DNA of 64,000 nucleotides from Trichomonas vaginalis G3 (lineage: Eukaryota; Parabasalia; Trichomonadida; Trichomonadidae), in assembly GCF_026262505.1 (NCBI RefSeq), contig NC_067207.1, positions 26,566,082 through 26,630,081 on the forward strand, read 5' to 3'. Numbering within the stretch: the first letter of the stretch is position 1; the number at the start of each line of letters is the position of its first letter. Position numbers and translations under genes: made by a program. The notes under the pieces were generated by a model that saw only the letters and a program-made list of their open reading frames with translations, searched no databases and was not told where the DNA came from. Shown piece by piece: positions 1 to 10,283 of this stretch.

Positions 1-1117
1 TAAAGAATCCTTTAGGTTCAACATAAAAAGATGTTGGATTGTGCACATCAAGTTTGTATTTTGTTTTCTTATCAATTACAACTTCATTTCCGTTGTCATC
101 AATTCCGATTAGTTCCCAATTTTGGAGAATATGATCAAACGACGCCATTCTTGATCTGAGCTGGTATATGTTAGGCTGCATCTTCCTTCCATTTAAGTCT
201 ATTTCAACCTATGACTTTTCTTCATCAAATGTAACGAAATCTGAATTTGGTTTATTAATCATTGATAGATTTCCTAATTGAGCAGAAGAAGATTTCATGT
301 TGATGTCTGGTAGTGTAGTAATGGTATCAATATTCTGATAAAACTGTTCTGAAATTTCTAATGGTTTTCTTTCTCTATTTCTAATTGTTTTATAGAAAAC
401 CTCATACAGAACCGATTGAAGATTGTTATCTCTGCCAAAATTATAAACCATATCTTTTGTTTCTGGTTTACAAAATTCAAGATGAATATAATGCAGTAAA
501 TCAGTGAAATTATGGTTTTTTTGGCAAAGAGACACAATAAATGAGCATATGTCATCTTCGGAATTGACTTGGAGTAATTCATTGGTTAAGATTCTTTCAC
601 AAAAATCAAAACCATGGTGTAACATCAGTATTTTTAACGCAGACTGATCAAGTTTTTGGAAGTTTTTAGCAATAAAATCGATACAGTTCTTCTGTTTCTT
701 TTTATCTCCACTCGAAATTGCTTTTTCATAAAAATCTATGACGTTTTTCAGTGATAATTCATTAGATACTTGGACATTTTTATGGTAATAGTTAAGAATG
801 GCATCTATTTTGAGTTCGCTTGCAATATGAAAGAGATCTAAGAATTCATTCGATTTGTCATCAATTTCGAAAATTCCATTATCTAAAAAATTGGCCAAAA
901 TGTTGATACATGAGTTGCCACTGAGAAATATGTAGAGACTATATGAATTCAGAGATTTATCCAGCATAAATTTTTCATAAATCAGCTTTGAAGAACAAAT
1001 TAGAGAGATTTTATGAACCTTAATGGTTGTATTGTTAATATTTAATTTGAATGTGTCGTTTCCTCCAACATGGCCTACTCTACTTAGAAAATTGCACGTT
1101 TCATTGATTAAAACCAT
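1..1117 (-). pseudogene. BTB/discoidin-like protein gene with in-frame stop, cut by window edge
   Basis: The gene reads leftward from the ATG at 1117. Residues about 20-110 look like a BTB/POZ fold (the segment IKVHKISLICSSKLIYEKF and following), then a BACK-like helical part to about residue 240. The frame meets TAG at 209-211, but the same frame stays open from 208 to base 1 and encodes a stretch (VEIDLNGRKM, later LQNWELIGIDDNGNEV) that resembles the galactose-binding/discoidin end of the large trichomonad BTB protein family. So either the protein ends early or this is a gene with a recent stop. The same domain pair recurs, more decayed, at 23968-28241. BTB proteins usually act as adaptors for cullin ligases; that role is inferred here from the family only. 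Confidence 0.6.
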
Positions 1118-1418
1118 GATTTTTTAAATTATTGACATCGATAATTCAAAACTGAAATGTCAGAAATGTATAAAAATGATTTAATTCAAATCCTTATTTA
1201 GTTACAACATCTTAATGCATTTTATTTGGAAAACGATGAGTCATCATGAAACATAAAAGCTGACAAAAATTGTCTATTTTTGAAAAGAATTGAAAATTTG
1301 AAATGATAAAAATTCCATGATGGCAAGAATTGAGAAAATGAGTTGTTAAAGAAGGAAATTGAATTTTATTCAGGATAAACCAATAATAATGGTGAAACAC
1401 CTCATTGAAGAAAAATTG
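1118..1418. other. Host spacer between BTB gene and Maverick
   Basis: AT-rich sequence without a convincing gene. It ends in the target site AATATT of the Maverick. Confidence 0.5.
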
Positions 1419-1424
1419 AATATT
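1419..1424. repeat. Left target site duplication of Maverick (AATATT)
   Basis: AATATT directly precedes the terminal repeat and recurs directly after the right end. Because it is a palindrome the duplicate nature is inferred from its position and 6-bp size. Confidence 0.8.
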
Positions 1425-1641
1425 AGTAGTAGGATAGGAAGGGTTGTGTGACTTTTTTTGTTACGTCTATATATAGATGAAGGTATATTTTCACATCTTC
1501 TATATATAGATGATATAAAAATTTTTTCTTACGTTTTTTAAGTCATGAATTCGTAAGAAAGCGCGACATTATTAAATAAATTAGTAATAAATATTATATA
1601 CTAAACACATTTTAAAAAATTAACATTAATTTTAAAATAAT
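1425..1641 (+). repeat. Left terminal inverted repeat of Maverick
   Basis: 217 bp that match the reverse complement of 22143-22359 with no difference that I could find. It contains two copies of the motif CTATATATAGATGA and an internal inverted pair TTCTTACG / CGTAAGAA. Confidence 0.92.
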
Positions 1642-1678
1642 AGTAGTATATGAGGGCGGGTTGTGTGACTTTTTTTGT
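1642..1678 (+). repeat. Diverged second copy of the Maverick tip
   Basis: Directly after the left terminal repeat the sequence starts again like an element end: AGTAGTA, nine unlike bases, then GGGTTGTGTGAC and a T-run, in the same spacing as at 1425-1461. There is no counterpart just inside the right repeat. Confidence 0.65.
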
Positions 1679-1880
1679 AACCATAAGAATTCATATAATA
1701 TTGAACGATTTTGTATCATTTTTTTTAACATATGGAGTGGAAAAAATGTATGATTCTTACGGTTTTTATTCTTACGTTTTTGAATAAATTAAGATTTAAA
1801 AAATTTTCAAAATTGTAAGACATTTACACTCAACCCATACATAATGAAATAAATCATTAAAAAATAAATCATTAATTTTA

Positions 1881-1951
1881 AAATTCGCACCATTTGATTT
1901 CTTCTGTTTTGATGAGAAATTTAAACCTAAATTAAATAATAAAGCTGAAGA
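1881..1951 (+). repeat. 71-bp duplicate of a polymerase gene segment
   Basis: Identical, as far as I can read, to 6249-6319 inside the DNA polymerase B gene and in the same orientation. It is a displaced fragment, not a gene. Confidence 0.85.
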
Positions 1952-1952
1952 T

Positions 1953-2007
1953 GAATTTGATGAGTTCATCATTGAACTTTAAGAAACTAATGATTATTTG
2001 AATTTAT
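1953..2007 (+). repeat. Inner inverted repeat of Maverick, left copy
   Basis: About 50 of 55 bases match the reverse complement of 21877-21931. The right copy covers the end of a small coding frame, so this left copy is probably derived from it. Confidence 0.8.
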
Positions 2008-2024
2008 TTTTTAATTCGTATGAA

Positions 2025-3134
2025 ATGAGCGTCAACACTAACAGTGTTAAAAAATTAGGATTCACAAACGGGGAAATAAAGGATATATTAGAGGAGGCGG
2101 GTTATGAAGTTAGTAAATATTATTTAAGAAATTGCCAAAAATTTGCCGAGTTCTTAAATGAATTTGATTATGATGGAAAAATGAATAAAGATGATGTTAT
2201 AAATTTCTTATATCCCTCATCTAAAGAAGAAAAACCTAAAGAACCTGATGTTTTCCCTGAATATTATGAAGAACGGATTAAAGATGATGATGAATATGAT
2301 GAAATTGAAAAACTGAAAAAAATAAGAGATCAAATAGATGAAAAAATTAAAGAATTAAGAGAAGTTGAAAAATATAATGAAAATGAAGTAGAGGATTTAA
2401 TGAATATCCCAGCTTCAGAATCAACAGTTCAGAAATCTCATGAAGAAAGATATAAAAATTATGTCTTAGAATCAACACAAAATTTATTAGATGGTGAAAT
2501 AGACGAAACACTTTCAGAAGAAGGTACCAAATTTATACGTAAACATAAGTTACAATTTATTGATAATGAAAAATACCCTTGTATCTTACTTTCACTCCCT
2601 CTTGATTCTGAGAAATTCAAAAAAGTTCTTAAAAACGTGACATATGCAACTAATACGATTAAGAAAGAAGATCATGATATTTACACAAATTATTATTTAA
2701 ATAAATGCACAGGTGTTGATAAAGTTTTTGATTTATTAGATAAAATATCAAAAGAAACCATTGGAACATATAAAATTTTATGTGATTGTGGTTTCATTGT
2801 TGAAGATACTAATAATGTTTCATATGAAAGAACAGCACCGAAGGAAGATGAAGTGGAAAGGTCTATACCATTCGTTATTAAGAATATAAAAGATATGAAA
2901 ACATATAAGCATTATATTTATTCATTTATTTCAGAAAAAATGGAAGCAACCCATAAAACATCTTCTCTTCATTTTATAGCTATTCATACATTCCTTTTCA
3001 AAGTTGTGAAATTAAATAAGACAGGAATTAGATTTAATGTATCCGGGTACGCATTCTTGAGTAAATTAAAATGTATTCGTCACGTCGCAGATGATAAAAA
3101 TTTATGTGTTCTTAATTCATTTTACGGACTTTAA
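2025..3134 (+). CDS. Maverick unknown acidic/lysine-rich protein
   Basis: Start chosen at the ATG at 2025 (MSVNTNSVKKLGF). The product, about 369 residues, is rich in Lys, Glu and Asp, with a predicted charged helical stretch at about residues 80-130. The last third (residues about 280-369) is less charged and ends near CVLNSFYG. I do not recognise a family. Its position directly before the polymerase gene, same strand, with a 32-base spacer, suggests that it is co-expressed with it or is an N-terminal extension of a larger polymerase protein; the second idea is only a guess. Confidence 0.55.
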   Translation: MSVNTNSVKKLGFTNGEIKDILEEAGYEVSKYYLRNCQKFAEFLNEFDYDGKMNKDDVINFLYPSSKEEKPKEPDVFPEYYEERIKDDDEYDEIEKLKKIRDQIDEKIKELREVEKYNENEVEDLMNIPASESTVQKSHEERYKNYVLESTQNLLDGEIDETLSEEGTKFIRKHKLQFIDNEKYPCILLSLPLDSEKFKKVLKNVTYATNTIKKEDHDIYTNYYLNKCTGVDKVFDLLDKISKETIGTYKILCDCGFIVEDTNNVSYERTAPKEDEVERSIPFVIKNIKDMKTYKHYIYSFISEKMEATHKTSSLHFIAIHTFLFKVVKLNKTGIRFNVSGYAFLSKLKCIRHVADDKNLCVLNSFYGL

Positions 3135-4034
3135 AAAATAAACTTTATTTTTTTATTCTTTCATAAATGAACAAAAACGGAACAGCTAAAATGAATGATA
3201 ATCAAATTAGAGCAGAAGGTAGAAGGTTATTTAAACGCTTCTATAACATTCCTGATGGTGTTAATCCTAAAACTCGTAGAAGCTATTTAAATGAAGCAAT
3301 AGATGCATATGAGGGGTTTGACATTTCATCAGAAAGTGAGAGATTAGCGAGAATGTTAAATGTTAATATTGATTTCTATTATTGTGATCCTCAACCAGAA
3401 GACGTGGACATAAATAAGGTAGACTTTCCATTAGTGGAATCAATAATGATAGATCCAGAATTTGAAACAGTAAATATTTTATTAACACAGAGTCCATGTG
3501 GAAAACTTCACGCTGACAGAATAACAGACGTTGAAGCACTCACCGGCTATAAAGTTTGTCCATATTGTAAAGAAGAAGTTTATTCAATCCGTGATGATCC
3601 AGAAAGGAAAAACCAAAGAAGATTTTTAAAGCATTGTGAGAAATGTAAAGAAAATAATGGGAGATTAATTCAAGACGTTCAGTTGCAAAGACACAGCAAC
3701 CATATGCACCACATATTACGAAACAGAAGATATATCAGTGGTTATTAGCTCATAATTTGCAGGAATATTATCAACCGACAAGATATTATATTACTTTTGA
3801 CTTTGAAACATTAGAGACTAAAGAAGAATTACAACTTTCTGAGTGTGCAACTTTGAACGCTTACTTAAAACCATTCATGGTATCATCAACGGTTAAATTA
3901 AATGATAAAACGTATACAAGGAATTTTTGCTTAACTTCAAGTGATTCTTTTATTTCTGACTGGATTGAGTTTTTATTTTCAACCTGTTCATTAGTTGCTA
4001 AATCAAATATGAGTCAATACAATGAATTAATGAA

Positions 4035-4096
4035 GCCGCAAACGGACTCTTTGAGTCCTGAAGGTCTTTCAGACCAAACGGCGGGGACTTTGTCCC
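4035..4096. repeat. Cluster of three GC-rich mini-hairpins in the polymerase gene
   Basis: Three short hairpins in a row: GGACTCtttGAGTCC (4044-4058), GGTCtttcaGACC (4063-4075) and GGGACtttGTCCC (4084-4096), with GCCGCAA just before. They contrast with the AT-rich surroundings and are part of the reading frame. Confidence 0.75.
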
Positions 4097-4889
4097 ATAC
4101 ATTAAATGAAAAACAGAAGGAAGCATTTAAAGAACTTCTAGATGAGGAATTCAATAAAGTGAATATCATAGGTTTTAATTCGGGAAAGTTTGATTTAAAT
4201 TTAATTCTTCGTGATTTAAACACTGCAAAATGGAAAATAAAATCAATGCTGGGTTCATCTTCACAATTTAAGCAAATCATTGTAAAGAAAACAAACGCTC
4301 CATATGAATTGAGATTTATTGACATCAGAAATTATATAGCGGGTGGGACATTAGACCAATTCACTCAAGATTTCGGAAACAATAAATCACGTGTTAAATC
4401 CTTTTTCCCTTATCAATTCATCACGTGGGAAAATTACGAAGAAGAATTATATAAAGTGGAACCATTCACTCAAGATTCATTTTATTCAGCATTAACTCAA
4501 GAAACTATATCAGATAGTGATTATCAAATATATCTCAATGATGCTAAAAACTTTAAGAATAGATTAGAATATTTTATTCATTATTGCAATAAAGATGTTG
4601 AAATTATGATTGACCCAATTGATAAAATTATTGAAGAAACATTTGTTTATAAAATTGACATGCTTCATAATCTTTCTTTATCATCGAATGCTTCAATGAT
4701 TCGTTACGCTTTAGCATATAAAGACCTTAATCCTAATGAAAAATATCCTGAGGAAGAGATAGAATCAAGTTTTGAATTAACGAAAAAGTATTGGAAATAT
4801 AAAATTGAATCATATAAGAAACAAGATGAAAAAGCAGAAAGAGATACTAAAAATAATGTTTCAATGGATGATTTTCAATATTATCACGA

Positions 4890-5060
4890 TTTAATCCTTT
4901 CATCTAAATGCAAAATGTGTGGTAAAGCGTTTACATATGCAAATAAACCAACATTGGATAGAATCGATAATGAAAAACCACATACTAAAGAAAATTGTCA
5001 GTTAATGTGTTGTTATTGCAATGTCGTAAAATCAAATAAAGATGAAGATGTTCAACGTTT
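4890..5060 (+). other. HNH-nuclease-like insert in the polymerase gene
   Basis: Encodes CKMCGKAF, then TLDRIDNEKPHTKENCQLMC and CYCNVVKS, the Cys-x2-Cys, Asp-His-Asn and Cys-x2-Cys pattern of HNH endonucleases. It lies between the exonuclease and the polymerase motifs. Confidence 0.7.
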
Positions 5061-6677
5061 AAGAATCAATTTAAGAAATTATGCATTAAAAAATAATTTA
5101 CCAATGACTTTAGATTCAGTTGAAGCTTATCACATTCTCCGTAATGGTATTACTGGTGGTTTATCAAATGTTCAACATCGTGTTAATCTTAAAGGAATCA
5201 CGCACATTAATAAACTTTCATATAGTCCAGAAACTAAAACTGTATCAAATGAGGACACCACCAACATTATGACTCATTTCGTTGGTGTTGACTTTAATTC
5301 ATTATATCCTTCATCATTTTCATCTAATCCTCATGATTTCATTCAATATACTGACCATAAAATGTATATGCCGGGAAGATTGAATGGTGTTATCATTTGT
5401 GATACAGCAACAAAGAAAGCAAAAGCACTGGAATAATTAAGAAGAAAAATACTTTATTCGTGGCTGAAGTAAAGGGTCACATTGATGAAAAATACATTAA
5501 TGATTACATAAACTTTTTACCGATAATAAGAAACTTAGATATTATCACAGATGAAAAAACAATTGGCAGTTTTATGTATGATTACATGAAATCAAACAAT
5601 TTACCAGTTGACCAGAAACAGAGGAAATTAACTCAGTTAGCATCAACACACAACCAATATCAACCATTTTCTTCTTATTATCTTTGGTATCTAATAGATA
5701 GATTTCATTTTATCATTGATGATATTCAATCAATTTTAACATTTACGAAAAACACTTGCTTTAATGAATTTGCGAACGAATTTATGAACGAAAGACAAAA
5801 GGCTGAATTAGAAGGAAATAAAGGAAAAGGTTTATTTTGCAAAATTTCACTTAATGGATCATATGGTTACGATGCAATGAATACACAAAATTACGCAAAG
5901 ACTAAAATAATGAATGCACAGAAGGCACGCGTTGCATGTATGTCAAATAAGTTTAAAAACATAAGAGAAATAGGTGAGGACACATATCAAGTGATGCTCA
6001 AAGATAGATTTTATAGATGTGATACATGTTTACAAGAGGCATTCTTCACTTTAGATAACGCAAAATACTGGTATTTAGTTTTCATTTATGATTTTATGTA
6101 TAAATGCATGGATGTTAATCGTTTTCATTTCATTGAAGGTGATACCGATTCATCTTATTGGGCTATTGCTGGCGACCCAAATCTTCCTAACACTCAAGCA
6201 TTTCAAGCAATTGTTACCGATAAACAATTTTATGATAAAAACATTTTCAAATTCGCACCATTTGATTTCTTCTGTTTTGATGAGAAATTTAAACCTAAAT
6301 TAAATAATAAAGCTGAAGAAAAAGCACATGAGAAAAAATTATTGGGTTTAGCAATTGAGAAACAAGGTGATAACATGGTGGCGTTATGTCCTAAATGTTA
6401 TACATCATTCAACGGTTCAATTGATGGAAGTGATTTTAAAAAGATTGCACAAAAAATGAAAGGTGTTAGTTTACGACAAAATAAACAATTAACACCTAAA
6501 AATTATTTGGATATAATAAATGATAAAGTGATATTTGATGGTCAGAATATTAATTTACAACTTAAAAACAGGTCAATGACTCGCTTAACAATTGGTAAGA
6601 CTGCATTAACAGGGGCACACACTAAGGCTGTATGTTGTGAAAATGGATGTTGTATGCCATTTATTTAAAAGAATTTA

Positions 6678-7980
6678 TAGGGTGTCCAAAGGTGTGTTTA
6701 GCACAAACCTGAATACTGCGAATAGAAATAAACAAGTTACATATATATAAAGTTTATTTAAATATAATCACCATTGGATTCAATCACGCGTTCGCAGCGA
6801 TCGATCCAGGCTTGAAAGACACGCTTTAAATCATCATGAGAAAATTGCTCAAATTGCTCTCTTACAAAATTTTCAAGATCATCTGGACTCGCGAATTCGC
6901 GTCCTTCAGCTCTCTTTTTTAGCGTGCCGAATAAATAAAAGTCAGAGGGTGCAATATCAGGTGAATAAATTGAGTTTGGAACAACTTTGACATTGTTTTC
7001 CACCAAGTAATTCATTACCTTATGACTTTTGTGAACTCTTGAATTATCAAAATGAATTGCAAACTTTTGTTTTTGTTGTTTGGATTTCTCAAACTCATCA
7101 GAATTGATAATTTGAGTAAGAACATTGTCAATTAGATACTGAGCATTCATCGTATTAGGTTTTTGAAGAATATCAATTGCGATGATGCCATTCACGCCCC
7201 AAAAAACCGACAACATCATCATTGGTGTGTCAATTTTTTTCTTCGGGAATGTTTGCGGATTTTCATCCTTTGGGATCCACATGATTTTGGCTTCTGTTGC
7301 ATATTGAAACCAAGACTCGTCTCCTGCTACTAAAAAGCAAAACTTCTTGGATTGATACGCACCCAATATAGAGAGGAGCTCTTTCGAAGATTGGACTCTA
7401 GATTTTTTTTGAACTGAATTAAGGTTGTGCGGAACCCAACGTGTATACGCTAGTTTGTAGTTCAAATAATTGTGCAGATAATAACTGACTGTTGTACGTG
7501 GTATCTTTGTCATCTCCTCTATCCTTCTGAGTGATGCTCTTGGGTCTTCATCTAGCGCTTGAAGAATTGCTTTGATTTTTCTTTGATCCGGCGATTTTTT
7601 GTCAATTTTTATGATGGGCGCCTTTTTGTTCATGAAGTGATACATCCTAACATGATACGTTACAGTGGAATAGCTAGGAGCATCCATACCGAAGCATTTT
7701 ACCAATGTCTCGTAGATTTTTTACAGTCTTTGCATTTTTTTGCAAGAGCGAGGATGTTTTCTTTATGATTCATTACAAAAATGAAAAAAATCCCGCCAAA
7801 ATTTCCCGCGAAACCGCCTCTTGTCTCAAAATTCATTTTATATCCCGGCATGGCGCCAAAATACAACATACTCATCATATACATATATTCATATTTTTTA
7901 TTATATATTTATAATCAGCATATATCTCCTTTAATAGTCTCATATAGCGCGCTGTGCTAAACGCACCTTTGGACACCCTA
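6678..7980 (-). mobile_element. Mariner element inserted in the Maverick
   Basis: 1303 bp from TAGGGTGTCCAAAGG to its inverted copy, flanked by TA on both sides as expected for Tc1/mariner. The length equals the second copy at 22663-23965. It lies between the polymerase and the integrase genes of the Maverick and does not interrupt either. Transposase runs on the minus strand. Confidence 0.93.
6758..7772 (-). pseudogene. Mariner transposase, one frameshift
   Basis: Same protein as the whole copy at 22869-23885: WVPHNL motif, GDESWFQY with the first catalytic Asp, HFDNSRVH with the second, and YSPDIAPSD with the third, 34 residues after the second, so a D34D mariner. Compared with the whole copy, an A-run near 7718-7723 is one base shorter (six instead of seven), which breaks the frame about 16-20 residues after the start Met. 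A few substitutions exist (for example NSIYSPD instead of NPIYSPD). It is probably non-autonomous. Confidence 0.88.
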
Positions 7981-8090
7981 TATTTTTTATTTTTAATGAA
8001 ATGCCACAGAAGAGACAAAAGGAACCGTTAATGATACTATGATTCAAAGAGGTGGGGCACCCTTAAAACATTTATTTTATTTTTATACAA

Positions 8091-9578
8091 ATGGATAACG
8101 TACATTTAAAAATTTTAATTGATGATTTAGTACTTAATCAAAATTTTCTTGATTATTATGAATTAAAATCATATCTCCAAAAATATGATGAAAATATAAC
8201 AGGTGATGATATGGATGATTATTATCCATATTATAAAAATGAAATTTTGAAATATCATGATAAAATAATTTCTAAAATTAAAGACAAAATTAAAAATAAT
8301 GAATATACAAAGGAAAAAACTAAATCACAACTTAAACAATTGAAAGATTTCAAAAATAAAGTATTAACAGAAGAAGATATTGATGAATTATATAATTTAT
8401 ATAATCATGAGCCGCAAAAAACAAAGGAACAAAACACCCAAGTCCTTCAGACCATAAATGATGCACAAGCTTTAATTTATGATTCATTAGTTAAACCATA
8501 TTCAGCCCGACTTTTGAATGAAGATCAACTTTTGGAATTCATCCTTCAACATAAACTCGAAGCAGGAAAGTATATCAAACCTTTATATACAGCATATTTA
8601 AAACAAATGAATAGAATACATCCAGAATTAATGAAGGGAGGAATGAAATCCAAAATCAAAGCAGATAAAATTAAACCACCTGCAATACCAAAACCTCCTC
8701 CTTCAGTTAATCCTTCATCATTCACTTTATTATATCCATTTCAAACATTAAAGAAGCAAAAAGATTTTAAAAAGGGTTTCAAGATATTAAATAAACCAAT
8801 TGACCCGAAAATTCAACCGTTAAAGGAAAAATTTAGTCGCCCTTCATTTGCACCATATCCATATTCATACGAAATAGATCATTTAGAATATTCAAAAGGA
8901 AACGTTACTTATTTATTTGCCATTAACATTAACACTAGATATTTATATTGCATTCGAGTGAAAGGGAAAACAGAACAGGAAACAAGAAGAGCTATTCAAT
9001 ACTTACTAGATCATGAAAGAGTAGATAATATCAGGGGTGATGGTGATAAAGGATTTCAGGCAGCTATGGCTCATTATTTCCCACAAATTAATTTTTTCTT
9101 TTCATCCTCTCCATATACGTTTCATAATAAAATAGTTGATGCGGTAATGAGAACTCTTAGAGATGCGTTAGGGGTTAACGGTCAGATATACTGGGATGGA
9201 AATCATGACTCCATCATACAACAGTTAGTATATTATTACAATAATACATGGCATAGAACTATAAACATGAAACCGGTGGAAATGAAAAATGATATTTCAA
9301 AAGAATGGGAATATATTAGAAAGCAAATGGAAAGGTTGAGTGATGTTAAACGTGAACAAATTAATTCGGGGCTCATGAATTTTAAACAAGGGGATAAAGT
9401 TTTGATTCATCTCGATTATGGAAAAACTGATAAATCAATGACAAAAAGAAGACGAAGATTTGACACAATAGCTGAATTTGTTAGATATATTAACGGCAAT
9501 GCATTAGTTGAAGTTGACAATAAATTAATAGAAATTCCGATTTATTTTATTACTCCATTATATTTAAATAATATTTAA
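8091..9578 (+). CDS. Maverick integrase (rve type)
   Basis: Fossil part of the Polinton; the frame looks whole, 495 residues. The N-terminal half (to about residue 260) is Lys-rich and helical. Residues about 262-400 form the rve/RNase H-like core (YEIDHLEYSKGNVTYLFAI, then NIRGDGDKGF, then YNNTWHRTINMKPVEM). The C-terminal part from about residue 425 (FKQGDKVLIHLDYGK and on) resembles the small beta domain seen at the end of Polinton and retroelement integrases. It would insert the excised element DNA into the host chromosome, giving the 6-bp duplication. The ATG at 8091 follows a T/A-rich stretch common to many genes of the element. Confidence 0.88.
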   Translation: MDNVHLKILIDDLVLNQNFLDYYELKSYLQKYDENITGDDMDDYYPYYKNEILKYHDKIISKIKDKIKNNEYTKEKTKSQLKQLKDFKNKVLTEEDIDELYNLYNHEPQKTKEQNTQVLQTINDAQALIYDSLVKPYSARLLNEDQLLEFILQHKLEAGKYIKPLYTAYLKQMNRIHPELMKGGMKSKIKADKIKPPAIPKPPPSVNPSSFTLLYPFQTLKKQKDFKKGFKILNKPIDPKIQPLKEKFSRPSFAPYPYSYEIDHLEYSKGNVTYLFAININTRYLYCIRVKGKTEQETRRAIQYLLDHERVDNIRGDGDKGFQAAMAHYFPQINFFFSSSPYTFHNKIVDAVMRTLRDALGVNGQIYWDGNHDSIIQQLVYYYNNTWHRTINMKPVEMKNDISKEWEYIRKQMERLSDVKREQINSGLMNFKQGDKVLIHLDYGKTDKSMTKRRRRFDTIAEFVRYINGNALVEVDNKLIEIPIYFITPLYLNNI

Positions 9579-9598
9579 TTTTTTTTATTTCGTAAGAA

Positions 9599-9895
9599 AT
9601 GAGTGACAACAAAGCAGCCAAGAGTCCAGACGATGAATATAAAAAGAAACTAAACAGAATTAAATCAAAAATATGCTATTACAAAAAGAAGCCGCAATGC
9701 GGTGGGGCTGATGCCCATAAAACTAATGGAACTGAAAACGATGAAGAGAGGAAAGAAATAATCGAAAAATTAGAAACTTACCGTTCAATCCTTAAACTGG
9801 GTGAAGCAAAAATAAAAGAATTTAATAGAATAAATAAATTGATTGGAAGAGATGAATTTAATAAAGATGAATTTTTAAACTCAATCCAAATTTAA
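9599..9895 (+). CDS. Maverick small basic protein, unknown
   Basis: 98 residues, lysine-rich, helical, starting 20 bases after the integrase stop. No family recognised. The frame contains two mini-hairpins (CCGCaatGCGG at 9692-9702 and GGGCtgatGCCC at 9705-9716), which add an odd GC-rich stretch (CGGADAHK) to an otherwise AT-rich gene. Confidence 0.55.
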   Translation: MSDNKAAKSPDDEYKKKLNRIKSKICYYKKKPQCGGADAHKTNGTENDEERKEIIEKLETYRSILKLGEAKIKEFNRINKLIGRDEFNKDEFLNSIQI

Positions 9896-9930
9896 TTTTT
9901 ATTCCTCTTTGACAACGTCTCGAATAACTG

Positions 9931-10262
9931 AAGGTGTCACTATGTCACCATGTCACCAGGTTATTTAACTTCTCTGAAAAAATGAGACAACATGACATTT
10001 TGACAACACAGCAGGAGGAAGGCAGTTATGAATTATTTTTGAAGAACTGAAGGTGTCACTATGTCACCATGTCACCAGGTTAATTAACTTCTCTGAAAAA
10101 ATGAGACAACATGACATTTTGACAACACAGCAGGAGGAAGGCAGTTATGAATTATTTTTGAAGAACTGAAGGTGTCACTATGTCACCATGTCACCAGGTT
10201 ATTTAACTTCTCTGAAAAAATGAGACAACATGACATTTTGACAACACAGCAGGAGGAAGGCA
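9931..10262 (+). repeat. 119-bp tandem repeat, left block
   Basis: Units start at 9931, 10050 and 10169 (the last incomplete). Each has the iterated motif GTCAC (GTCACTATGTCACCATGTCA...) followed by GACA-containing motifs. The same unit occurs in the opposite orientation at 12664-12885, beyond the primase-helicase gene. Confidence 0.93.
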
Positions 10263-10283
10263 AAAATAAATTCCAATCATACT

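Larger units (their letters stand above)
1679..2024. other. Left subterminal region of Maverick, non-coding
   Basis: No gene. It contains several TTCTTACG-type motifs (about 1750-1785), a 71-bp copy of part of the element's own polymerase gene (1881-1951) and a 55-bp inverted copy (1953-2007) of the right interior at 21877-21931. Confidence 0.7.
3167..6668 (+). pseudogene. polB: Maverick protein-primed DNA polymerase B gene, broken
   Basis: Fossil part of the Polinton. Recognisable pieces in order: an N-terminal region with a Cys2-His-Cys cluster (CPYCK and later), a 3'-5' exonuclease domain (FDFETLE, then GFNSGKFDLNLI), an HNH-nuclease-like insert, and a family B polymerase domain with the motifs DFNSLYPS, KISLNGSYGY and GDTDSS. 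This is the composition of Polinton polymerases that start replication from a protein primer at the element ends. The gene looks broken, by about two interruptions. It lies 10 bases before a mariner insertion. A piece of it (6249-6319) is copied at 1881-1951. Confidence 0.85.

Noticed and set aside
7559-7914. Plus-strand frames opposite the mariner transposase
   Set aside because: Antisense shadows of the transposase gene and its leader.
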